Shown: piece by piece, positions 44,691-52,798 of the stretch | Layout: every line of letters starts with the position of its first letter | How positions within the stretch are numbered: the first letter of the stretch is position 1 | Assembly: GCA_031459765.1 (NCBI GenBank) | Contig: JAVKHY010000003.1 | Coordinates: 62,001-126,000, forward strand | DNA from: Armatimonadota bacterium | GTDB taxonomy: Bacteria; Sysuimicrobiota; Sysuimicrobiia; Sysuimicrobiales; Kaftiobacteriaceae | DNA length: 64,000 nt | Direction of reading: 5' to 3' | The notes under the pieces: generated by a model | The model's database searches: none | Told to the model about the DNA's origin: nothing | Seen by the model: only the letters and a program-made list of their open reading frames with translations | Made by a program: the position numbers and the translations under genes

Positions 44691-45527
44691 ATGGCCCTCG
44701 ACGACCGCCTGTTCGTCTCCGCCTCTGCCGTCCCTCTCGCGCTCGCCTCTGCGCAGGACGACCCTGCGGAGCTCTATCATGAGGCGTCCAAGCTGCAGCC
44801 CTCACTCCTCTGGCGGCAGATGGCGGGCGTCCGGAGAATGGAACAGAGTCCGGAGATGCAGCGGCGCGCGCTGCGCGCCGGGAAGCGGTTCACCCACCGA
44901 CCTGTGCACGGGCTGCCGCCGCCTCACTTTGGGCCGGCATCCTTCGAGGCCGTCCTGCGCCGGCGGGGTTCATCCCGGGCTTTCGGGGAGGGGGCACTCT
45001 CGCTGGCCGATTTTGCGACGATCCTCTACGCCGCATACGGCATCACCCGACGTGCCGGGCACATCGCCCGGCCCGATGGTCGGACGGTGCCTTCGGGCGG
45101 CGCGTTGTACCCGCTGGATGTCTACGCCGCCGTGCAGCGGGTGGAGGGGCTGCCGCCGGGCGTCTACCACTATGACCCGGCGGGCCACAGGCTGGCGGCG
45201 CTGCGATCAGACAGCCCGCGTGAGGAGCTGGTCCGCGGGTTGGTCGATCCGTCCCTGGCCGAGGCGTCGGCGGTGATGATGCTCGCCGCCTGTTTCTGGC
45301 GCAGCCGCTTCAAATACGGGCTCCGGGCCTACCGCTTCGTCCTGCTCGAGGCCGGCCACCTCGCCCAGAACGTGCTCCTCACCGCGGCCGCTCTGGACCT
45401 GGCGGTCTTGCCGATCGGCGGGTATTTCGACCGCCGGATCGACGACCTCCTGGCCCTCGACGGTGTCCACGAGTCGGTGGTCTACCTCCTGGCCCTGGGA
45501 CTACACGCCGGTGCCTATGTCCGATGA
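44691..45527 (+). CDS. SagB-type FMN azoline dehydrogenase (LAP B protein)
   Basis: 278 residues. Nitroreductase fold: RRRGSSRAFGEGALSL, the signature PSGGALYPLDVYAAV, and YGLRAYRFVLLEAGHLAQN. It oxidises azolines to aromatic azoles with FMN. It begins 15 bases after the YcaO gene and overlaps the CPBP gene. Its presence means the mature peptide probably carries azoles and not only azolines. Confidence 0.92.
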   Translation: MALDDRLFVSASAVPLALASAQDDPAELYHEASKLQPSLLWRQMAGVRRMEQSPEMQRRALRAGKRFTHRPVHGLPPPHFGPASFEAVLRRRGSSRAFGEGALSLADFATILYAAYGITRRAGHIARPDGRTVPSGGALYPLDVYAAVQRVEGLPPGVYHYDPAGHRLAALRSDSPREELVRGLVDPSLAEASAVMMLAACFWRSRFKYGLRAYRFVLLEAGHLAQNVLLTAAALDLAVLPIGGYFDRRIDDLLALDGVHESVVYLLALGLHAGAYVR

Positions 45528-46020
45528 ACTCTATCGCCTGGGGAAGCTCGCGCTGGCGCTCACCTTCGTCGGCACGGGAATCATCTGTCCCTCTGGGGGG
45601 AGCGCAAACGCGGCGGCCGGGGGATTCGCGGGCACGGCGCTGTACGCCCTCCTGGCCCGTGCCCTGCCGCAGGTGGATCTGTCGGTCCTGAGGGCGCCGG
45701 CAGTCTGGACTGTACTGCTCGGGTCTGTGGCCGACGAGATCCTCTGGCGGGGCTGGCTGACCGCTCCCGCCGTCCAGAAGGCCGTCCTTCCCTACGCGGT
45801 GGTGGGGAGCACCCTCGGCTTCGCCTTCGCCCACCTGCCCCGGCAGGGACTCCGGGGGGCGGCGGTCCATCTTCTTACAGGGGCCGTCTTCGCGACGGTG
45901 ATGCTCGTCCTGGGCTTCGCCGCCGCGGCGACCGCTCACGTCAGCTACAATCTCTGGGTCCTCATGGCAAGGACCGGTGCCTGTCGGACCGGTCAGAGAG
46001 GAGTGCGGGATGGCCGATGA
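45517..46020 (+). CDS. CPBP intramembrane metalloprotease in LAP cluster (SagE-like)
   Basis: 167 residues, about five membrane helices. The three CPBP motifs are present: DEILWR (residues ~75-80, first Glu of EExxxR changed to Asp), FAFAHLP (FxxxH) and HVSYN (HxxxN). In the streptolysin S and related clusters a CPBP protein (SagE) is thought to remove the leader or give immunity; the same is likely here. ATG 45517 lies inside the end of the dehydrogenase gene. Confidence 0.85.
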   Translation: MSDELYRLGKLALALTFVGTGIICPSGGSANAAAGGFAGTALYALLARALPQVDLSVLRAPAVWTVLLGSVADEILWRGWLTAPAVQKAVLPYAVVGSTLGFAFAHLPRQGLRGAAVHLLTGAVFATVMLVLGFAAAATAHVSYNLWVLMARTGACRTGQRGVRDGR

Positions 46021-46777
46021 GCGCGGCGCGACCGCAGCCTCCGCACAGGGAGTGACGAAGCGGTTCGGGGACACGACGGCTCTGGACGGCGTGACCGTCG
46101 CCGTGCCTCTGGGCGCCGTGGTGGCGCTGCTGGGACCGAATGGCGCGGGCAAGACCACCCTGGTCAGCCTCCTCACGGGTACCCGCAGGGCCGACGGGGG
46201 GCGCGTGGAGTTGTTCGGGGAGGACCCGCGCCACTGGCGAGCGCGGCGACGCCTGGGCGTGGTCCCGCAAGAAATCAGCTTCCCGCACCTCCTCCGGGTC
46301 CGTGAGGTGATCGACCTGGTGCGGGCGCACTATGCCGATCCGGTGCCAACCCCGGAGCTCCTGCACCGCTTCGGGCTCGAGGCGGAGGCGGGGCGGGAGG
46401 TGGCGCGGCTCTCCTCGGGACAGCGGCGGCGCCTGGCGGTGGCCCTGGCCTTCGCCGGTCGCCCCGCGCTGCTGGTGCTCGACGAACCGACCGCCGGACT
46501 CGACCTGCAACTCCGGCGGATCTTCTGGCAGGAACTCCGGGCGCACGTCGCTTCCGGCGGGAGCATCCTCCTCACCACCCACTACCTGGAGGAGGCGGAG
46601 GCGCTCGCCGATCATGTGGTGCTGTTGCACCGGGGCCGAGTCCTGGCTTCCGGCACGGTGAGCGAGGTCAAGGCATCGGTCGAACGCTCCCGACAGGCGC
46701 TGTCGGCCGGCGCCGCGGAGGTGCGCCCGCTCTCCCTGGAGGACGCGGTCCTCCACCTGCTGGAGGAGGCGTCATGA
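46010..46777 (+). CDS. ABC exporter ATP-binding protein of LAP cluster
   Basis: 255 residues. Walker A GPNGAGKTTLV, signature LSSGQRRRLAVALAF, Walker B LLVLDEPTAGLDL and the H-loop LTTHYLEEAE are intact; this is the DrrA/CcmA-like exporter class. Starts at ATG 46010 after AGAGAGGAG, 11 bases inside the preceding gene. With the next permease it should export the mature peptide and could also confer self-protection. Confidence 0.92.
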   Translation: MADERGATAASAQGVTKRFGDTTALDGVTVAVPLGAVVALLGPNGAGKTTLVSLLTGTRRADGGRVELFGEDPRHWRARRRLGVVPQEISFPHLLRVREVIDLVRAHYADPVPTPELLHRFGLEAEAGREVARLSSGQRRRLAVALAFAGRPALLVLDEPTAGLDLQLRRIFWQELRAHVASGGSILLTTHYLEEAEALADHVVLLHRGRVLASGTVSEVKASVERSRQALSAGAAEVRPLSLEDAVLHLLEEAS

Positions 46778-47511
46778 TGCGACCTCTGGCCGCTCATTTC
46801 CTCGCGGATCTGCGGCTGCTGGCTCGAATGCCGGCGTACACTATTCCGACGCTGCTGCTGCCCAGCCTCTTCTTCCTCATGTTCGCCGGCCAGCGAATTC
46901 CCCGGGGTGTTCCGACCGTCGTTCCCGTGGCATCCTTTGCCACGTTCGCTGTGTTCGGCGTGGTCTTCTTCAAGTTCGGCGTCAGCACCGCGATGGACCG
47001 CGCCGCCCCCTGGACGCGCTACGTACGCACCCTGGCCCTCGCGCCCGGCACGGTGCTGGCGGCCCGCGCTCTCTCCGCAGTGGTCTTCGCCCTGCTGGCC
47101 GCCTTCGCGGTGTTCGCCACGGCCCGGATGACGATGGCGATCGGCCTGGCTCCGGTCCAGCTGGGGCGGGTGCTCGTGGGGCTGTTGGCCGGCGCGCTCC
47201 CCTTCACGCTCTGCGGAATCGCGGTGGGCTACTGGACGAGCCCGCGGAGCGCGGTAGCGATGGCGAATCTGCTGTATCTCCTCCTCTCGTACGGCGGCGG
47301 GTTGTGGACGCCGCCGGATCTCTTACCCCCCGGCGTGCGCGACGTGGCCGTCGTCCTCCCCACCTACCACTGGGGCCGCGTGGTGTGGGCGGCGGCGCTG
47401 GCGCTGCCGTGGCGGACGGCGGACTGGCTCGCCCTGGCCGCCTGGACGGTGGTCTTCGGGGCGGCGGCCTGGCGTGGCTACGTGCGGGACGAGGGCGCCC
47501 TCTACGGTTGA
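46774..47511 (+). CDS. ABC-2 type permease of LAP cluster
   Basis: 245 residues, six membrane helices, ABC-2 type fold. The start ATG 46774 overlaps the ATPase stop (ATGATG), so the two are strictly paired. It is the last gene of the cluster; 9 bases later the DUF72 gene begins. Confidence 0.9.
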   Translation: MMRPLAAHFLADLRLLARMPAYTIPTLLLPSLFFLMFAGQRIPRGVPTVVPVASFATFAVFGVVFFKFGVSTAMDRAAPWTRYVRTLALAPGTVLAARALSAVVFALLAAFAVFATARMTMAIGLAPVQLGRVLVGLLAGALPFTLCGIAVGYWTSPRSAVAMANLLYLLLSYGGGLWTPPDLLPPGVRDVAVVLPTYHWGRVVWAAALALPWRTADWLALAAWTVVFGAAAWRGYVRDEGALYG

Positions 47512-47520
47512 GGGACGGCC

Positions 47521-48237
47521 ATGCTGCTGATCGGCACCTCGGGGTGGGCCTACCCGCACTGGCGCGACAGGTTCTATCCCCGCGGGGTGCCGCAGACCCG
47601 GTGGCTGGAGTACTACGCCGGCCACTTCCCCACCGTCGAGGTGAACAACACCTTCTACCGGCTGCCGACCGCAGACGTCTTTGCCGCCTGGGGGGCGCGC
47701 ACACCGGCGGAGTTCACCTTCGCCGTCAAAGCCAGCCGGTACATCACCCACGTGCTGCGGCTGCGTCGGCCGCGCCGCCCGCTGGCAACATTCCTGCGGC
47801 GGGCCGCCGGGCTCGGGTCCAAGCTCGGTCCCGTCCTGTTCCAGCTCCCGCCCCGGTTTCCGGTCGACGCCGAGCGCCTCGAGGCGTTTCTGCGCGTCCT
47901 GCCCGGGGACGTGCGGCCGGTCATGGAGTTCCGCGATCCCACCTGGCACGTCCCGGAGATCTTCGACCTCCTCGACCGGTACCGGTGCGGGTACTGCATC
48001 ATGGTCGGCCCCAGCCTGCGCTGCGAGCTGGTTGTCACGGCGCGCCGGCTCTACATCCGCTTCCACGCGCCCGGCGGGGCCGGTCCGGCTTTCGGCCGGC
48101 GGCGCCTGGGCCTCTGGACGCAGCGCATCCGGGAGTTGATGCAGGAGGCCGACGAGGGCTGGATCTATTTCAACAACGACGCGGAGGGCGCCGCCCTGGA
48201 AGACGCCCGCCTCCTTCGCCGGCTGCTCGGGGCCTGA
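47521..48237 (+). CDS. DUF72 family protein
   Basis: 238 residues. TIM-barrel-like DUF72 family: GTSGWAYPHWRDRFYP at the start, YAGHFPTVEVNNTFYRLP, FTFAVKASRYITH, and WIYFNNDAEGAALEDAR near the end. Function is not established. It is close enough (9 bases) to be read with the peptide cluster, but DUF72 genes are widespread, so a role in the cluster is not implied. Confidence 0.9.
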   Translation: MLLIGTSGWAYPHWRDRFYPRGVPQTRWLEYYAGHFPTVEVNNTFYRLPTADVFAAWGARTPAEFTFAVKASRYITHVLRLRRPRRPLATFLRRAAGLGSKLGPVLFQLPPRFPVDAERLEAFLRVLPGDVRPVMEFRDPTWHVPEIFDLLDRYRCGYCIMVGPSLRCELVVTARRLYIRFHAPGGAGPAFGRRRLGLWTQRIRELMQEADEGWIYFNNDAEGAALEDARLLRRLLGA

Positions 48238-48292
48238 AGGGACAGGCCTCAGCGGAATCACGGAGCGCATGGGCAACGGCGCCCGCTTTCTA

Positions 48293-48298
48293 TATAAT
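48293..48298 (+). promoter_or_regulatory. -10 box of tRNA-Gln
   Basis: TATAAT lies 17 bases before the mature tRNA 5' end. A weak -35-like TGGGCA lies about 18 bases upstream. Confidence 0.6.
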
Positions 48299-48315
48299 TG
48301 AGGATGGTCGTCCGC

Positions 48316-48389
48316 TGGGGGATCGTCTAGTGGTAGGACGACGGGCTCTGGACCCGTTAGCGGGGGTTCGAATCCTCCTCCCCCAGCCA
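48316..48389 (+). tRNA. tRNA-Gln(CTG)
   Basis: The acceptor stem TGGGGGA (48316-48322) pairs fully with TCCCCCA (48379-48385). The discriminator G and an encoded CCA follow. The anticodon stem ACGGG/CCCGT encloses the loop CTCTGGA with anticodon CTG, and the T arm GGGGGTTCGAATCCTCC is canonical. It reads CAG codons. No integrase or repeat of its 3' end is seen nearby. Confidence 0.95.
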
Positions 48390-48482
48390 GCTGGAATTCT
48401 CTAGAGCTCCTTCTTGATCCGCGAATATCCCTCCAGTTACTGGAGCGCATCTGGGGGACTGCGGTTTCGGTTTCTCCGAAGA

Positions 48483-49211
48483 TCATCCCCGTCCGGTTGC
48501 CCGCGGACCGAGGGGGAAGAACCCTCCAGTCTTCTCTGCATAGGCTCGGAATTCACCGCCGAACCGGCTCGCGAGGTAGGCGTCCTCTCTTCTGGCAAGC
48601 CGGATGTAGATGACCACCAGGATGGGCCACATCACCAATCCGATCGCCGTCGGCCAGTGAATCAACCACCCGCCGGTGATCAGCAGAATACCAAGGTACT
48701 GCGGGTGGCGCAGGTAGGCGTAGATCCCTTGAGTGGCCAGTCCATCCCCGGCGCGATAGACCTCTCGCCAGCCTGAGACGACCAGCAAGACCCCGAGGAA
48801 GGTTACGAGCGACCCAAGGGGCATGCCGACCCTGTGCATGTACAGCATGAACTCCCGCTCAAAGAGCGCCAGACCGAAGGCGCTGGAGAGGAAGTAGATG
48901 GTCAGCGGAAACCCGAACATCTCCGCAAACAGCGATACGATGAACGCCGCATAGACTCCATGCGACCGCCAGTCCCCGCGCGTGCGGACGGGCAGGAGGA
49001 CCAGGAAGATCAGGAAGGCGGCGATGGAGCCCGCAACCAGCCCCCACCGGCCGCGCTGAATCGCCAGGTCGGCTCCTCCCAGTCGCCCCGAGACCTGCAG
49101 CGCCACGGAGTGGCCCACCGCGATGAAGAGGGCAGCGATGACGACCGCCGCACCGAGCAATGCGGCACCTGTCAGAAGTTGCCGACCAGCCACCGACGGC
49201 AGCCGATTCAC
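48483..49211 (-). CDS. ICMT/phospholipid methyltransferase-like membrane protein
   Basis: 242 residues, the only clear minus-strand gene in the window. About six membrane helices. The C-terminal methyltransferase signature is present: GIYAYLRHPQYLGILLITGG and RREDAYLASRFGGEFRAYAE. Isoprenylcysteine-methyltransferase-like proteins of unknown substrate often occur in metal-resistance islands. A second, divergent copy lies at 62256. It is transcribed away from the DUF881 promoter; no half-site array faces it. Confidence 0.85.
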   Translation of the reverse strand: MNRLPSVAGRQLLTGAALLGAAVVIAALFIAVGHSVALQVSGRLGGADLAIQRGRWGLVAGSIAAFLIFLVLLPVRTRGDWRSHGVYAAFIVSLFAEMFGFPLTIYFLSSAFGLALFEREFMLYMHRVGMPLGSLVTFLGVLLVVSGWREVYRAGDGLATQGIYAYLRHPQYLGILLITGGWLIHWPTAIGLVMWPILVVIYIRLARREDAYLASRFGGEFRAYAEKTGGFFPLGPRATGRG

Positions 49212-49408
49212 CAGGCGTACTCCTCTTCACCGGCGCCCCCGGACAGCGCCGGTGTCCCCGGCACCAGCGTGACAGAGACGGGGCCATCGCGCAACACATC
49301 ATAAGACGCGGACGATCCTCCTAAGCGCCGCTCCGTCACGCGCGGCGCGTGGTGCGCCAGCGCCTGCGCTACGCCGGCCGTCGGACGATTCCTGATCCCC
49401 GGCGCACC

Positions 49409-49452
49409 TTAACACAAACTTAACCACGTCTCCGGCAGTCAGCACCTATGCT
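49409..49452 (+). promoter_or_regulatory. regulon promoter a: two 11-bp-spaced half-sites plus -10
   Basis: TTAAC at 49409 and TTAAC at 49420 (exactly 11 bp apart), then TATGCT at 49447-49452, 22 bases after the second half-site. It drives the DUF881 gene. The stretch 49212-49408 shows no gene or other motif. Confidence 0.75.
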
Positions 49453-49493
49453 AGGAGCGGTCGAGTGCCAGGAGCGATCGAGCTTCTGCGCGC

Positions 49494-50258
49494 ATGACCC
49501 TGGTGGTGGTAACCGTCTTTGCGTCCTCGACTGTCCGCCGTCTCTTTCCGGTCAGCGGGGCGGGCACCGGTATCGTGCTGCTGCTCGCGGCGCTGTTGCT
49601 GACGCTGCAGTTCCGTACCGAACGCGCCATCCGGGAGGCGCTGGGGATCCCCTCGCCCCAACTGGAGGCCTTCGGGTACCGACTGCGGCGTGCGGAGACC
49701 CAGCGCCGGGCGATGGAGGAAGAGGTGGCGGCGCTGCGCGAGCAGGTTGCCGAGATGCGCCGGATCGCCGCCGGAGCGGAGGGCGAGCTGCGCCGTCTGA
49801 GCGGGGAACTCGACTACCTCCGCGCCCTGGCAGGCCTCACGGCGCTCGCCGGTCCCGGCCTGGTGATCGTGCTTCGGGACAGCGACCGCGTGCCGCTTCC
49901 CGGAGAGGATCCCAACAATGTATTAATCCACTACACTGATCTGCAGGCGATCGTGAATGACCTCTGGGCTGCGGGCGCCGAGGCGATTGCCATCAACGGC
50001 GAGCGGCTTTTCGTGGGTTCTTCGATCCAATGCGTCGGCGCGACGATCCTGGTCAACCATCGTCGCCTTGCCCCACCGTTCCGGGTCGAAGCCATCGGAA
50101 ACCCCGAGGCCTTGCGGACTTACCTCCTCCGCCCGGCCGGAACGGTCCAGGACCTGCGGGCTCTTGACTTCCCGGCGACGATCGCGGCCGTCAGGCACCT
50201 CGTCGTGCCCCCGTACCGGGGGCCGCTCCCGATCACGTCGCGTGGGACACTTCGGTGA
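49494..50258 (+). CDS. DUF881 family membrane-anchored protein
   Basis: 254 residues. One N-terminal membrane helix (about 20-38), a coiled-coil segment (about 66-115, rich in Arg/Glu/Ala heptads), and the DUF881 domain (GPGLVIVLRDSD, NNVLIHYTDLQAIVNDLWAAGAE, ILVNHRRLAPPF). DUF881 proteins are usually near division genes in Gram-positive-type bacteria; their function is unknown. Here it sits under a half-site array and just ahead of the two-component genes. Confidence 0.85.
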   Translation: MTLVVVTVFASSTVRRLFPVSGAGTGIVLLLAALLLTLQFRTERAIREALGIPSPQLEAFGYRLRRAETQRRAMEEEVAALREQVAEMRRIAAGAEGELRRLSGELDYLRALAGLTALAGPGLVIVLRDSDRVPLPGEDPNNVLIHYTDLQAIVNDLWAAGAEAIAINGERLFVGSSIQCVGATILVNHRRLAPPFRVEAIGNPEALRTYLLRPAGTVQDLRALDFPATIAAVRHLVVPPYRGPLPITSRGTLR

Positions 50259-50459
50259 ACAGGCGAGGCCCGCTTTGATCGCCGCCGCCGGCTGAGAGAC
50301 AGGCCGACGTGGGGGAGAGATCGTCGGACACATCCTCTGACGAAAGGGGGCCCGGGTCGTGGGACCACCTCCGCCCGAGCCGGTTCGTCCTTTGACCGCT
50401 GTCTCCTGATCCTGGCCGCTCCTCCGCATGGAGATGTCCCCAGATCCCCGGCCGTGCGC
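50259..50459. other. intergenic region before response regulator
   Basis: About 200 bases with no recognised gene, array or terminator. Confidence 0.5.
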
Positions 50460-50465
50460 TACAAT
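50460..50465 (+). promoter_or_regulatory. -10 box for leaderless response-regulator mRNA
   Basis: TACAAT ends 6 bases before GTG 50472, so transcription should start at the start codon itself. There is no ribosome-binding site and no half-site array. Confidence 0.65.
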
Positions 50466-50471
50466 GCAGGC

Positions 50472-51161
50472 GTGCCGAAGGTCCTGATCGTCGATGACGA
50501 AGAGAGCATCGTCGACCTCCTCAGATCGTACCTGACGAACGAGGGTTTTCGGGTGGAGGCGGCGATGGACGGTCCGACCGCACTGGCGAAAGCCCGTGCG
50601 TTTCGCCCCGACGTCGTCGTGCTCGACATCATGCTCCCGGGACTCGACGGGATCGAAGTGCTGCGGCAGCTTCGCGCCGAATCGCCTGTCTACGTGATCA
50701 TGCTCACGGCGAAGGCCGACGAAGCGGATAAGGTCGTGGGCCTGTCGGTTGGGGCCGACGACTACGTGACGAAACCCTTCAGCCCCCGGGAACTCACCGC
50801 CCGCCTCCGGGCGATCCTGCGCCGTGGCCGGGGCGCCGCTCCTGAGCCGCCGCGGGTCCTGATGTTCCGGCAACTGCGCCTCGACCCCGCCCGCCGGGAG
50901 GTCTGGAAGGATGACGAGCCGGTTGAGCTGACCACGCTGGAGTTCAATCTGCTGCACACGCTGGCGTCGTATCCCGGCCACGTTTTGTCGCGCGAGCAGC
51001 TCCTGGAACGCGTCTGGGGAACCGACTACTTCGGAGACGACCGGGTCGTCGACGCGCACATCAAGAAGCTGCGGCAGAAGCTCGGCGATGACGCCGCCGA
51101 GCCCCGTTTCATCCAGACCGTGCGCGGCATCGGATACAAATTCGTCGCGGAACCCCTATGA
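50472..51161 (+). CDS. OmpR/PhoB-family response regulator
   Basis: 229 residues from GTG 50472 (GTG 50454 would put the -10 box inside the gene). The receiver domain has Asp8, Asp9, the phospho-acceptor Asp52 (LDIMLPGLDG), Thr79 and Lys101 (KPFSPREL). The C-terminal winged helix shows RREVWKDDEPVELTTLEFNL and ERVWGTDYFGDDRVVDAHI. Proteins of this type bind tandem direct repeats with a period of about 11 bp, which is exactly the spacing at seven nearby promoters. Its stop overlaps the kinase start. Confidence 0.95.
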   Translation: MPKVLIVDDEESIVDLLRSYLTNEGFRVEAAMDGPTALAKARAFRPDVVVLDIMLPGLDGIEVLRQLRAESPVYVIMLTAKADEADKVVGLSVGADDYVTKPFSPRELTARLRAILRRGRGAAPEPPRVLMFRQLRLDPARREVWKDDEPVELTTLEFNLLHTLASYPGHVLSREQLLERVWGTDYFGDDRVVDAHIKKLRQKLGDDAAEPRFIQTVRGIGYKFVAEPL

Positions 51162-52264
51162 GGGTGCGGGGGCTGCGCCGGCTGGGTCCGAAACTCTTCA
51201 TCTCCTACGTGCTCATTGTGGTTGTCGGATCGCTGGTCCTGTGGACCACGGCCGAGGCCGTGGCCCCCACCGCCTTCAGCCGTCACCTCAGGGCGATGGT
51301 GGGGGCGATGGGGCAACCCCACATGATGGCCGACCTCTTCGCGGCGTTCCTGCGTGCCATGAACACGGCCCTGGCCGTGGCCGCGACGGCAGCCTTTCTG
51401 TCCGCCGTGGCCGTCAGCATCTTCGTCACGCGGCGTATCGTGGCGCCGGTGCGCGCCATGATGACCGCGAGCGCGCGGATCGCCGATGGGCGGTACGGCG
51501 AACGCGTCCCGGTGACGTCGGATGATGAGCTCGGAGAGCTGGCCGGGCAGTTCAACCGGATGGCGACGGCCCTGGAACAGGTGGAGCGCATGCGCCGCGA
51601 CCTGATCGCCGACGTGGCCCACGAGCTGCGCACCCCCCTGGCCAGCATCGCCGGCTACATGGAAGCGCTGATCGACGGCGTGCTGCCGGCCGAGCCGGAG
51701 ACATTCCACCGGATCCGGCGCGAGGCGTCGCGCCTGCAGCGGCTGGTGTCCGACCTGCAGGAGCTGTCACGCGTGGAGGCGGGTCAGATCCCGATTCTGC
51801 CGCAGCCGGTCGAGGTGCGCGAGCTGGCGGACGCCGCGGCCGCCCGGATGCGTCCGCAGTTTGAAGACAAGGGGGTCGTCCTTGCCGTGGACATCCCCCG
51901 CAATCTGCCGCGGGTGCTGGCCGATCCCGATCGCATTGGCCAGGTCCTGACGAACCTGCTCGGCAATGCGCTCCAGCACACACCCGAGGGCGGCCGCGTC
52001 ACGATCCAGGCGCGCCGGGAGCAGGGCATGGTGGCGATCGCCGTCGCCGACACCGGCGCAGGCATCGCCCCGGAGCACCTCCCGCATCTGTTCGACCGCT
52101 TCTATCGCGTCGATCCCTCCCGGGCGCGCCGCAGCGGCGGGAGCGGGATCGGCCTGACGATCGCCCGCCACCTAGTCGAACGCCACGGCGGCTCGATCCG
52201 GGCGGAGAGCGAAGGCCCGGGTCACGGCGCGACCTTCACCTTCACGATCCCGGCTGCCGGCTAG
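51158..52264 (+). CDS. sensor histidine kinase with short His/Met-rich sensor loop
   Basis: 368 residues. Membrane helix 1 (about 12-32), an external loop of about 40 residues, helix 2 (about 70-90), HAMP (about 90-145), HisKA with His155 (VAHELRTPLASIAGY) and HATPase_c (NLLGNALQHTP, DTGAGIAPEHLPHLFDRFYR, GSGIGLTIARHL). The loop contains His43, Met47, Met51, His55, Met56 and Met57, a plausible soft-metal (copper or silver) site. It pairs with the response regulator (ATGA overlap). Confidence 0.93.
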   Translation: MRVRGLRRLGPKLFISYVLIVVVGSLVLWTTAEAVAPTAFSRHLRAMVGAMGQPHMMADLFAAFLRAMNTALAVAATAAFLSAVAVSIFVTRRIVAPVRAMMTASARIADGRYGERVPVTSDDELGELAGQFNRMATALEQVERMRRDLIADVAHELRTPLASIAGYMEALIDGVLPAEPETFHRIRREASRLQRLVSDLQELSRVEAGQIPILPQPVEVRELADAAAARMRPQFEDKGVVLAVDIPRNLPRVLADPDRIGQVLTNLLGNALQHTPEGGRVTIQARREQGMVAIAVADTGAGIAPEHLPHLFDRFYRVDPSRARRSGGSGIGLTIARHLVERHGGSIRAESEGPGHGATFTFTIPAAG

Positions 52265-52324
52265 GACTCCCACCCCACCATCGGGGGCTGACGCGCAGGA
52301 TCGTTGTCCCCGACCGGATCGGCT

Positions 52325-52389
52325 TTCACCGAACTTTCACAACCCCTTAAGGTGGCGTTAACCTCTTTCCCGTCGTTTCCCCATAGCCT
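52325..52389 (+). promoter_or_regulatory. regulon promoter b: four half-sites plus -10
   Basis: TTCAC 52325, TTCAC 52336, TTAAG 52347 and TTAAC 52358, each exactly 11 bp apart; TAGCCT at 52384 lies 21 bases after the last. It drives the MoaD-FeS-molybdoenzyme operon. A second -10-like TATGGT at 52483-52488 is closer to the MoaD start. Confidence 0.8.
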
Positions 52390-52504
52390 GGGGGCGGACT
52401 CCTTGAGCCAGCGCGGGGCCACGGCGCGTGCGAGGATCGAGCATCGGGTCATGGCCTGATGCCCGGCAGCCCGTTCCGATGGTATGGTCTGGCACGGTAG
52501 ATCC

Positions 52505-52798
52505 ATGCGGATCGTCGTCCGTCCCTTTGGTTCGTACCCCGAGGCGACCGGGCTCGGCCGCCCGCCGGCGAACGTTCCCCAGGGGTCCACGGCCAGTCGC
52601 GCGTGGAGCGTCCTGCTCGGTGCGCATCCCCCGCTGCACGGTCAGCCCCGTCCCTTTGCCTTCGCCGTGAACGACGCACATGTGCCACTCGATGCCACGC
52701 TCCGCGACGGTGACGAGCTGGTGCGGGTCCCGCCGTTGAGCGGCGGCGGCTCCGGTTCCGGGAACACCATGCCACCACAAGGAGGTCCCGTCTCATGA
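52505..52798 (+). CDS. MoaD/ThiS-like ubiquitin-fold protein
   Basis: 97 residues from ATG 52505. A beta-grasp protein: MRIVVRPFGSYPEATG at the start, FAFAVNDAHVPLDATLRDGD, and ELVRVPPLSGG. MoaD is the sulfur carrier of molybdopterin synthase and must end in Gly-Gly. Here the GG at 80-81 is followed by about 16 more residues (low-complexity Gly/Ser), so it would need trimming or is not a functional sulfur donor. The stop overlaps the Fe-S gene start. Confidence 0.7.
   Translation: MRIVVRPFGSYPEATGLGRPPANVPQGSTASRAWSVLLGAHPPLHGQPRPFAFAVNDAHVPLDATLRDGDELVRVPPLSGGGSGSGNTMPPQGGPVS

Noticed and set aside
48316-48389. tRNA-Gln as an integration site for the metal island
   Set aside because: No integrase gene and no second copy of the tRNA 3' end were seen to base 64000.
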